From Glandiceps talaboti (lineage: Eukaryota; Hemichordata; Enteropneusta; Spengelidae): a stretch of DNA of 64,000 bases. The stretch is from contig NC_135554.1 of assembly GCF_964340395.1 (NCBI RefSeq), positions 2,599,001-2,663,000 of the forward strand, written 5' to 3'. The notes under the pieces are model-generated. The model was not told where the DNA came from. It searched no databases and saw only the letters and a list, made by a program, of their open reading frames with translations. Shown in pieces: positions 26,750-38,800 of this stretch. A program made the position numbers and the translations under genes. Numbering within the stretch: position 1 is the first letter of the stretch; every line of letters starts with the position of its first letter.

Positions 26750-26887
26750 TTAAGGACCAGTCTCATCATCATCTGAGGAATCGGAAGAACATTCTGATTC
26801 CGACTCATTGAAATGAATCTTATTGATATTATGTACTGGGCTCCATTTAGTAATAAGGTTGTGATTAAATCCATTCCTCAGTTTGCC
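26750..26887 (-). CDS. GPBP1L1: Vasculin coding exon 10 (last)
   Basis: The acceptor is TTGTTGTTTCAG just above 26887. It encodes GKLRNGFNHNLITKW, then an acidic tail ending SSDSSDDDETGP and TAA, the same shape as the Ser/Thr/Asp tail that ends vertebrate vasculin. It is read in phase 0 from exon 9. Confidence 0.93.
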   Translation of the reverse strand, partial: GKLRNGFNHNLITKWSPVHNINKIHFNESESECSSDSSDDDETGP

Positions 26888-29800
26888 CTGAAACAACAAT
26901 AGACAAACAAAACATATTTAGTGTCTTTGTCAACATCATGGCAGTGTGCCTTTATTGTTGGTGGAGGGTCTATGATTTGACATACCTATATCAACCCCCC
27001 TACTTCAGTCCATTATGTCTGTATTTGACATACCTATATCAACCCCCCTGCTTCAGTCCAGTATGTCTATATTTGACATACCTATATCAACCCCCCCACC
27101 CCTACTTCAGTCCATTATGTCTGTATTTGACATACCTATATCAACCCCCCCACCCCTACTTCAGTCCATTATGTCTATATTTGACATACCTATATCAACC
27201 CCCCTGCTTCAGTCCAGTATGTCTATATTTGACATACCTATATCAACCCCCCTGCTTCAGTCCAGTACGTCTATATTTGACATACCTATATCAAGCCCCC
27301 CCCCCTGCTTCAGTCCAGTACGTCTATATTTGACATACCTATATCAGCCCCCCCCCCCCCCCCCCCCCCCCCGCTTCAGTCCAGTATGTCTATATTTGAC
27401 ATACCTATATCAACCCCCCCCCCCCCCCCCCCTGCTTCAGTCCAGTACGTCTATATTTGACATACCTATATCAGCCCCCCCACCCCTGCTTCAGTCCAGT
27501 ATGTCTATCTTTGGTTTAGTATCTACTTTGTAATACTAATATCAAACTTACTGGTTTAGTATCTAGTTTGTAATACTAATATCAAACTTACTGGTTTAGT
27601 ATCTAGTTTGTAATACTAATATCAAACTTACTGGTTTAGTATCTAGTTTGTAATACTAATATCAAACTTACTGGTTTAGTATCTAGTTTGTAATACTAAT
27701 ATCAAACTTACTGGTTTAGTATCTAGTTTGTAATACTAATATCAAACTTACTGGTTTAGTATCCAGTTTGTAATACTAATATCAAACTTACTGGTTTAGT
27801 ATCTAGTTTGTAATACTAATATCAAACTTACTGGTTTAATATCTAGTTTGTAATACTAATATCAAACTTACTGGTTTAGTATCTAGTTTGTAATACTAAT
27901 ATCAAACTTACTGGTTTAGTATCTAGTTTGTAATACTAATAACAAACTTACTGGTTTAGTATCTAGTTTGTAATACTAATATCAAACTTACTGGTTTAGT
28001 ATCTAGTTTGTAATACTAATATCAAACTTACTGGTTTAGTATCTAGTTTGTAATACTAATATCAAACTTACTGGTTTAGTATCTAGTTTGTAATACTAAT
28101 AACAAACTTACTGGTTTAGTATCTAGTTTGTAATACTAATATCAAACTTACTGGTTTAGTATCTAGTTTGTAATACTAATATCAAACTTACTGGTTTAGT
28201 ATCCAGTTTGTAATACTAATATCAAACTTACTGGTTTAGTATCTAGTTTGTAATACTAATATCAAACTTACTGGTTTAGTATCTAGTTTGTAATACTAAT
28301 ATCAAACTTACTGGTTTAGTATCCAGTTTGTAATACTAATATCAAACTTACTGGTTTAGTTTGTAGTTTGTAATACTAATATCAAACTTACTGGTTTAGT
28401 TTGTAGTTTGTAATACTAATATCAAACTTACTGGTTTAGTTTGTAGTTTGTAATACTAATATCAAACTTACTGGTTTAGTTTGTAGTTTGTAATACTAAT
28501 ATCAAACTTACTGGTTTAGTATCCAGTTTGTAATACTAATATCAAACTTACTGGTTTAGTATCTAGTTTGTAATACTAATATCAAACTTACTGGTTTAGT
28601 ATCTACTTTGTAATACTAATATCAAACTTACTGGTTTAGTATCCAGTTTGTAATACTAATATCAAACTTACTGGTTTAGTATCCATTTTGTAATACTAAT
28701 ATCAAACTTACTGGTTTAGTATCCAGTTTGTAATACTAATATCAAACTTACTGGTTTAGTATCTAGTTTGTAATACTAATATCAAACTTACTGGTTTAGT
28801 ATCCAGTTTGTAATACTAATATCAAACTTACTGGTTTAGTTTGTAGTTTGTAATACTAATATCAAACTTACTGGTTTAGTATCCAGTTTGTAATACTAAT
28901 ATCAAACTTACTGGTTTAGTATCCAGTTTGTAATACTAATATCAAACTTAATGGTTTAGTATCTAGTTTGTAATACTAATATCAAACTTACTGGTTTAGT
29001 TTGTAGTTTGTAATACTAATATCAAACTTACTGGTTTAGTTTGTAGTTTGTAATACTAATATCAAACTTACTGGTTTAGTATCCAGTTTGTAATACTAAT
29101 ATCAAACTTACTGGTTTAGTATCCAGTTTGTAATACTAATATCAAACTTACTGGTTTAGTATCTACTTTGTAATACTAATATCAAACTTACTGGTTTAGT
29201 ATCTAGTTTGTAATACTAATATCAAACTTACTGGTTTAGTATCTAGTTTGTAATACTAATATCAAACTTACTGGTTTAGTATCTAGTTTGTAATACTAAT
29301 ATCAAACTTACTGGTTTAGTATCTAGTTTGTAATACTAATATCAAACTTACTGGTTTAGTATCTAGTTTGTAATACTAATATCAAACTTACTGGTTTAGT
29401 ATCCAGTTTGTAATACTAATATCAAACTTACTGGTTTAGTATCTAGTTTGTAATACTAATATCAAACTTACTGGTTTAGTATCCAGTTTGTAATACTAAT
29501 ATCAAACTTACTGGTTTAGTATCTAGTTTGTAATACTAATATCAAACTTACTGGTTTAGTATCTAGTTTGTAATACTAATATCAAACTTACTGGTTTAGT
29601 ATCTAGTTTGTAATACTAATATCAAACTTACTGGTTTAGTATCTAGTTTGTAATACTAATATCAAACTTACTGGTTTAGTATCCAGTTTGTAATACTAAT
29701 ATCAAACTTACTGGTTTAGTATCTAGTTTGTAATACTAATATCAAACTTACTGGTTTAGTTTGTAGTTTGTAATACTAATATCAAACTTACTGGTTTAGT

Positions 29801-32800
29801 ATCCAGTTTGTAATACTAATATCAAACTTACTGGTTTAGTATCCAGTTTGTAATACTAATATCAAACTTACTGGTTTAGTATCCAGTTTGTAATACTAAT
29901 ATCAAACTTACTGGTTTAGTATCCAGTTTGTAATACTAATATCAAACTTACTGGTTTAGTATCTAGTTTGTAATACTAATATCAAACTTACTGGTTTAGT
30001 ATCTAGTTTGTAATACTAATATCAAACTTACTGGTTTAGTATCTAGTTTGTAATACTAATATCAAACTTACTGGTTTAGTATCTAGTTTGTAATACTAAT
30101 ATCAAACTTACTGGTTTAGTATCTAGTTTGTAATACTAATATCAAACTTACTGGTTTAGTATCCAGTTTGTAATACTAATATCAAACTTACTGGTTTAGT
30201 ATCCAGTTTGTAATACTAATATCAAACTTACTGGTTTAGTATCTACTTTGTAATACTAATATCAAACTTACTGGTTTAGTATCTAGTTTGTAATACTAAT
30301 ATCAAACTTACTGGTTTAGTATCTAGTTTGTAATACTAATATCAAACTTACTGGTTTAGTATCTAGTTTGTAATACTAATATCAAACTTACTGGTTTAGT
30401 TTGTAGTTTGTAATACTAATATCAAACTTACTGGTTTAGTATCCAGTTTGTAATACTAATATCAAACTTACTGGTTTAGTATCCAGTTTGTAATACTAAT
30501 ATCAAACTTACTGGTTTAGTATCTAGTTTGTAATACTAATATCAAACTTACTGGTTTAGTATCCAGTTTGGCAGTTATCGCCTGAAATTCACGGAGCTCA
30601 TCTTCGGTAAGAGGCTTTTCATCAATATCTTCCTGCCATCCCATCTCACGTAATAACCTGTACATAGAATAATAATTGATATTTATATAGACCATTGCTG
30701 AAGTCTTAATCTCACCTGCTATATAGGTTTGTATGTAAGCATGTTTTTGATAAAAACCATAGTGGTATGCATTGTATAGAACTTAGAAGTGACATATTTA
30801 AATATTCATCAGTTGTATGTAGAAAGGTATCAACAGTAGTTGCACTGACTACCCATGGCCAGTCAAATGACTCAATGATGTGAAGTGTCTAATTTCCCCT
30901 TGCACTGTCTACCAAAATGATGTGAAGTGTCTAATTTCCACTTGCACTGTCTACCAAAATGACGTGAAGTGTCTAATTTCCCCTTGCACTGTCTACCAAA
31001 ATCAAGTGCACCTGACATGTCTTATAAATGTTTACATAGATATTACTATATGTCACATATATTGGACCACCCTGTTATGCATTGTTTTCAATGGAGAAAG
31101 TGATGATGACACAGTGGTCTATATAAAACGGTACTGATTGAAATTGACCCGCAACTCTTTTTTTATATTGAATGAAATCAACCTGGAACTATTTTGGCAT
31201 GCAGAAACAAACATTTTTGTGCATCAAAATCAACACTTATTTGTGAGGAATAAACGTTTTATAAAAGTAAATTCTGTTGTAAAACACACTCAGTCATACT
31301 ACTTAAATGGCATCAGAACACTACTTTGCAAAAAATGTCAGTTCATACAAACTTTGTGATGTCATTATTGCTGGGGTCATGGCACACTTTGACAGTTCAC
31401 ACTATCTATCTATCTATCTATCTAATAAATCTATATAGTGCCAAATATCCAAAGAAAACAATGTTCAGTGGCACTTAGAGTTAGCAAGGAGATGAAAAAG
31501 CTCTCTGAAATATGTGAGTTTTCAAGCGTCTTTTGAAAATGTTTACATTAGGAGAGGTTTTAATGTCCAGGGGTAGAGAGTTCCAAAGTTCAGGAGCTGC
31601 TGAAGAGAAGGAGCGGCGACCATAGGAAACCAGATTCCATTTGGGTGTATGCAGAAGGCATTTATCCAATGAACGAAGAGTGCGAAATGAAGAATGAGGT
31701 GTAATTAAAGTGTACATGCAAAGGTACATACTTTTTTTCGTAATTATGTTTATTTTGCCATAAAAATAAATGAAATTGCATTCATACCTCTAAATATTGC
31801 GCGCATTGGCAAGAAAGTCGCAAAAATACTTGCCCCTTAATCCCCTGTGCTTCGACTAACTTCGGCACCGCAACCAGCTCACGAAAGGTGCCGATGTCCC
31901 ACGTGTTACAAAAGCCTTCTAAGCCTTTGTGTAATGTTTACTTATGAATTACTAATTACGCTTGCCATATAGTATTATCTGTAACTGTACATATTGTGGT
32001 GTACCAGTTTAGTCTTCCGACAACAATGGTTCATTGGTGTTTTGTCGGCAGCACCCGCAGTGACACATCACCCTACACACATTTCCGAGTGATATAACTG
32101 AGTAGGTAATAATGGGTGAAGGCAGTTGAAATCACGTAAAAACTGGACAGTGACGCCATACAGTTAAAGTCGGTAAATGTTACCGGGGCCGGGGTTCTCC
32201 ACGCCACCGGTGTAGCCATGATCAAAGCGAAAAAAGGAAGACAAATAAAATAATTTGAAGTGATGTTTTCAAGAAAGCAAGTTAGCTTCATAAAATATTT
32301 TCATTACGATAGCATTTGTTTTTAAACAATGCGTAGTCCGATTGTATGTTTTGATTTCCATGTTGCTGGGAGTCGATCGTTTTCATTGTGATACCATCAC
32401 ATACATCGTCGAAATCATATCAAAGTAAAAAGACGCAACGCTCATTATAATGTTGCTATTTTTGTTTCCATTGTTTTGTCTACATGAACAATTACTGTGT
32501 CATGCCAATCACATGTCAAAAGTGGATGGACACAGCAAAGTACAGTCAGCACTAAGCTTCACGCTCCCAGGTCAAATAACTTCCACAACGTAAGACATGT
32601 CTATCCATAAAAAACTCAAACAAAAATGGTCGGAGACAATACACCTCAGTACGGCCGGCTTCAGTGAACATGGGCCGTGCTTTGAAAGAAGATGAAACCA
32701 CTTCATGTTACTGTGTGGATGGTAATGAACGCAGTAAAAAATGAAATAAAGTACGTGTACACATAGCTTTCAAGAGGGACGGTTATCCAACAAAACGTTC

Positions 32801-35800
32801 TGCTCTAACGAATTTGTGGGTCTACTTTCGCGAAGATTTTGAATGGTCATAGATTGAATGTACTGTTACAACACGCTACATTTGAACAACTTGAGAGAAT
32901 ATTATGGGGAACTCTTGAAGCCATTCTCATTCTCTGTATGTTTGATGGGTATGGAAATATTACATAATTTTCGTTTCGATTACATCGTCTGCAGGAGCTG
33001 TTTTCCACCCATTGAATAGTTATGTCAACAAAGGACGCTGATAACAGCATCCACTTTATGCAAACAACACGGCTTCACTAGGACATACTCATTCACTGCC
33101 AGAGGAACTATCGTTACTGCTAGCGGTCGGTTCGAATGAATTTGGCTAAATCACACCATCAGATGTTAATGCTGGAGTGTATTGCTCTACGCTTGAGGAA
33201 TCTGATCAATATTCAACGTCGGGTTCTGGCGAAAACGGGTTTTGAAGTTGACCTTCTGGTTCGACCATAATGGCTTTCCATGTAAAGATACACTGACGAA
33301 TGCGTTTGTGTTCCCGAAGTGACGTCATAAAGTTCCAAATCCTGTCCTATCCATATGCAAATGAGAGGTACTTACCTGAAGGTGCTCTGTGGCTGAGCCA
33401 AGAGTGCCTCATTTTTCGCGCAATTTCTCGTGTTAGAATTATATTGTACTATTACAAACCCGATTTCCTTTATTTTTATGGCAAAATAAACATAATTACG
33501 AAAAAAAGTATGTACCTTTGCATGTACACTTTAAGTTCTTGAGATATTGTGGAGAGATTCCATTTAGGGCTTTATAAGTGATGAGCAGAAGTTTGAAAAC
33601 AATACGATGAGATACTGGAAGACAATGAAGTTGTTTTAGAATAGGGGTTATGTGTTCGAATTTCCTGGTGCACGTAATAATCCTAGCTGCCGTATTTTGG
33701 GCACATTGTAAGCGCTGTAAGTGAACGTCAGGCAGACCATATAGTAAGGAATTACAGTAGTCTAGCTTCGATGATATGACAGCATGGACGAGGGTGGCAC
33801 AAGAATCCTGAGAGAGGTATTTCCTGATGTGTCCAATTTTACGAAGGAGGAAGTGAATGGTGTGACAGGTGGTAATTATGTGTTGTTGAAATGTATAATT
33901 GTCATCAAATATAACACCAATGTTTCTCGCAGATGAAGTAGTTTCAATAACACTTGAACATATGTTGATGGAAGTGAGAGGCAACGGCGAATGATCAAAT
34001 TTGGAACGATTTAAAATGACTTCCATCTTAGAATCGTTTAACTTCAGTTTATTTTGCGTCATCCATTTCTTAATATGTTTGACACATTCTTCAATAGAAG
34101 ATATGGCAGAGGTGGTATTGGATTTCTTAAAAGACAAGTACAGTTCATTATCGTCAGCGAATTGATGAAACTGAAGTTTATGACGGCGAATGATCTGACC
34201 GAGTGGTGAAATATAAATAGTAAACAATAGAGGTCCTAGGACAGAGCCCTGAGGTACTCCGAACCGTAGCAATTGAGCAAGTGACATTTTCCCATTTACT
34301 GTAACTGATTGAAATCTGTCTGTGAGGTATGAGCAAAGCCATTTAAGAGGAGTTCCTTTGATACCAAGATCTAACAAACGCTTTAGAAGTATTTCGTGAT
34401 CTATGGTATCAAACGCTGCAGATAAGTCTAATAGAACAAGAGGAACAATTTGTCCGGAGTCGAGTGCAGTCAGAATATCATTATGTACACTGTTTGCAGC
34501 ACATGATTTTTGGAAGAATGGCAAGCTTTTCAAAATAACTGATCCCATGGCAAACACGTCACTTGACATACAATATCACACAATCTATTTTAATGACAGC
34601 ACTGCTATTTTGTACAAATGAGTTGACCACACAACAATGTGTTCAAATATAGTAATTCGATGCTATTTTTAACATTACATGTAAAATCTTGAAAAATACC
34701 TACCGCCAATGGCATTGTAGCACAACTGTACAGTTTTTTAAAAATGTTTATCCATATGCTAGTCCATGCTAACAATAGGTGTTCATTTGCTGAATGACTA
34801 TCCAGTTGCCTATCCAACCATGCACGTTGCTATCTTTACGATATATGCTATCATTTGGCTGTTGCTATGGGCATGGTCATGTTGTTAGATAGATATATTT
34901 GCATACATTTTTGTATGTTTTGTTCACTTGTGTATGAATTCCTGATATTACCTATGCAATATAAGTGATCATTTGGCTTTTGCTAGCTATGGGCGTGGTC
35001 TTGTTGCTAGGAAAATTTACATACATTTTTTGAATGTTTATTCAATTGTCTATTAATTGAATTACACGACCGTTTGGCTGTTGCTATGGGCGTGGTCATG
35101 GTTGCTAGGTTATTTGTATACATTTTTTGAATGTTTACTCACTTGCCTACCAGATGATGTTGTTATTTGACCAACATATACTGCCATTTGGTTGTTGCTA
35201 AGGGCGTTGTCATGGTTGCTAGGGCCAATTTTGTCAAAATGTTTTGAAGAAAATCTGCAGCATAACACTTTCCGAAACATCTCATTAAGTTTCAGTCTCA
35301 ATGACCCGAGTACTTTTTGATATATAAGTTTTTGACCAAAAATTCACATTTTTACACCTAATTTGCATAGCACTGATGGGATTATCATGGCCGGTAGATT
35401 TCTTGTTCCCACCAAATTTCAGACCGATCTGCCCAGTCGTTTTTGAGATTAAGTATTTTTTTTTCTTAAAATCACACTTTGATGTACAAATAAACAGTGC
35501 ATGGGCAGTGACACTGGTCTCGCGTGATGGCCTGTATGCATGTTGCCTAACAAGTGAGCCCTGGCATTCACTGCCGAAATCGCAAACAACTTTTTTTTGT
35601 GCCCTAACAGCCCTGTCGTTAAAATATGTTTGTCCAGGCCAGTCAAATGCAATAGAAAACATTCCTTGATACAAGCATACGCTAACAGGTCAAGGCAGTG
35701 AAAACCAGCTGTAGGAAAGCATTGATTCATTACCCAAAATTAATCAACCCCCACTTTTGCATATTTTGGCATGGTGAACAGTACATCAGGGAAGTCTCTG

Positions 35801-38800
35801 ACCTAACCTTTCCATTCTCTGAAACCTCAGGGGTCGGAGGGCCTGCCCCTCAGAGTTCAACTTTTTTGGAAAACAAAAATTACCGACTTGACCCAATTTA
35901 CACAACATTTTGACATACGCTGACCACGACTTGACCAGTTGGCAGCCCTGGATGTTGAATCTCTCATACATGAAATTGGCTACACTGACCACTGACTTGA
36001 CCTGATTAGGGTTAAAATTGAATAAATTACTAATGTAGCAGCCATATCATTAAAAAATACATGGGACTAGTATTTCCACACAAGGAACTACTAAGTGTGT
36101 GCACCCTGGTGTTTAGTAATGATAATATCATCAACAATGTCAAGACAAAGTTGGAAACAAATACTAGTAATCTAACAATATCTATGTAAACATGTTCGTT
36201 CTTCATTTTGTAAAAAAGCTGTAAAAACGTGACTAGCCAAAAATCTAGGTGTCAAAATAAATATGGTGACAGTATTAATTTATTTGCTGTGCGTATCTAG
36301 ATAGTGAGAGAGCCATCTCTCTAGATCATCATTAATATTGTACACAAATAAACTTACCTTCTCTCTGCCTCTAAAGAACTTGACAATTCTGTCTTGATTG
36401 GTGAGGAACCTGGGCTTGGAGTAATTGTCACATTTTCTAAATGATTGACATCTAGTGTGTCAGTAGACCTGCTTATATTTTCTCTATTACTAAATCTCTC
36501 AACTCTGTTGGCTTTGTTCTCCTTCACCTTGTTCTGAAAATATAATATTTAAGTTAACCATGGTAAAACTGTAAGGACAACCACTCTTCTCTTCTTGTTT
36601 AACACATATTGTTGTAAGTCATGGTAAAACTGTAATTATATTATACCAGTATATTGGTGGCGCAAATCGAGAGATCTGATTGGTCTAGACATCGAACTAG
36701 CATGTCTAAAACGAGTGAACTCTACGAATAGTCAGTGGAGGATTTTCTCAATGAGACAATATTTTATGGGAAATTACGACAGAAATTTCGAAAGCAGCCG
36801 AGTTATCACGTATTTGTACAAATCATTGCCTACTAAGGTCAAGGCATGCACAGGATCAGTTCTAGTATTAGTAGCACCGTCTAGCCTCGGCTGGAGTGGA
36901 AGCAAGTGAGTTGTCCTGTCTGTCATAAAAATGAAGCAAGTGTAAGAGCTTACACCAGCCGACTTACCATTAATCTAAATAAAAATTTGTCTGGAATCCT
37001 GTCCTAGAGTATCAGTCATCAAACCTCAAACCCAAAAATCTATTGACATAACTTCCAGTAATATAAATACATTGTAAATATCAATCCGCTGCCATGTCAC
37101 TCCACCGAGTCGCGATGTTGACTGGGCACAAAGCTTGCTGTATTCAATAAAGTACTTCAAGTTTATACCTTGAGTCAAACAGGTTGTTTATTTGTCACTG
37201 TACACTTTTAATGAGCTGGTCAATGTACAGATTATCCCTAGAAATGACTAGCAGATAAAATAAATCCAGTCGCTGCATGGCGTTCATGTCATGGTTGAGG
37301 CCCAGATCAGCTGTCGATGTCTTGAAAGCAGTGTTATTGTTATGTAAATTAGTCACAGGTGGCGCATATGAAACTAGAAAACGTTAGTTCTTATCTTGTT
37401 TCCGATATTTTCAATATATTGGTATAATATAATAGTGATAAACCACTCCCTAGGGAAGGTATACCACTTGGTTTTGACCAGTGAACTCAATATAACATTT
37501 CGTTCACTGGTGAAAACCTTTTGGTAAACCATCCCAAGGGGTGGTTTATTGCTTAAGTAAAAAGACAATCCTCTCTTTTGAACAGTACTACAGAATGTCA
37601 TACAGTAAACAGGGCTCTCTGTAAGTTCCAATGGTGTGCTGGTTGACCACCTATACTCATGACAATTACTATTCATTTTGAAACTCTCTACCATAATAAC
37701 CAATATTGTACACTACTCATTCATCTTTTTCAACAAACAACTATTCCAAACATGTTACTCTATGGATATACCAGCTAAATATGGGGGTAAAATGGAGTGT
37801 GCTGTCATAGCAACATTGAAGTGCCAAACATGCTGAACAATATTTTGTGACTTGCCAAAACCTGGTATTCCCAAATCACTTACCATGCTGTGACTTGCCA
37901 AAACCTGGTATTACCCAAATCCCTTACCATGCTGTGACTTGCCAAAACCTGGTATTCCTTAATCCCTTACCATGCTGTGACTTGCCAAAACCAGGTATTC
38001 CCTAATCCCTTACCATGCTGTGACTTGCAAGAAAACCCAGTGTTTATAATTTTGACTGTAAACCAAACATTTCATTTGATGGCAGATTGGTCAAATGTGA
38101 AATTTCACTTGAATGCAAATGTTAGTATCTAAACCAAACCCTAAACTTCACTTCAGAGTGTACACTGTATAAAAGTACTGGCCAGTTACTATGTTATTTG
38201 TCAATACCTCATTATCTGGGTTTCCATTCTCTTCTTCATTCATACCGCCACCACCGTCATCATCACTGCTGCAAACACTGTCATCTTTATTACTGTCATC
38301 TTTCTGACTGCCGCCACCCTTTCTTAACTCTTTCAGGAAATCACTTTTATCAAGTTTCTTTGTTTGTGCAGTCACGAGTCGGGGGTTCAGGATCTCAATG
38401 GGTGGAGTGGAGGCTGGACGCTGTGGAACCTTTAAAGATGCAAGGTAAAAATTATGTGTTATCGATATAATTCAATACAATAACTTAATACAAATTTAGA
38501 TAACATAGATCTAACAAATACTTTTCTTTTAGGACTTGATGTACATTTACATTCCAAGGTCTGGCTTACGGCGGTCGGAGGCTGTCGAGGCCGACTGCCA
38601 CTCACAATTGCTGACCTTGACTCAGAGGTTGCCAATGGTAACTACTTGAAATGCATTTTTCTCTCTCCCCTTGTATTGATCCATCATTGATTCATTGTCA
38701 CCAAAGTTTTCTGCTCAAGCGTGCGTATTGATTTAAAATACAATGAAGTATAAAAATGTCTTTGACCATTAATTACGACCATTAATTACAATAATGACAA

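Noticed and set aside
32847-33050. 67-codon ORF with Cys residues inside the TTAA-flanked element, considered as a zinc-finger or THAP domain
   Set aside because: Cysteine spacing does not match a THAP or other known finger, and the surrounding frames are broken.
36715-36909. Short ORF in vasculin intron 7 as an alternative exon
   Set aside because: No acceptor or donor in phase with exons 7 and 8, which already join perfectly.
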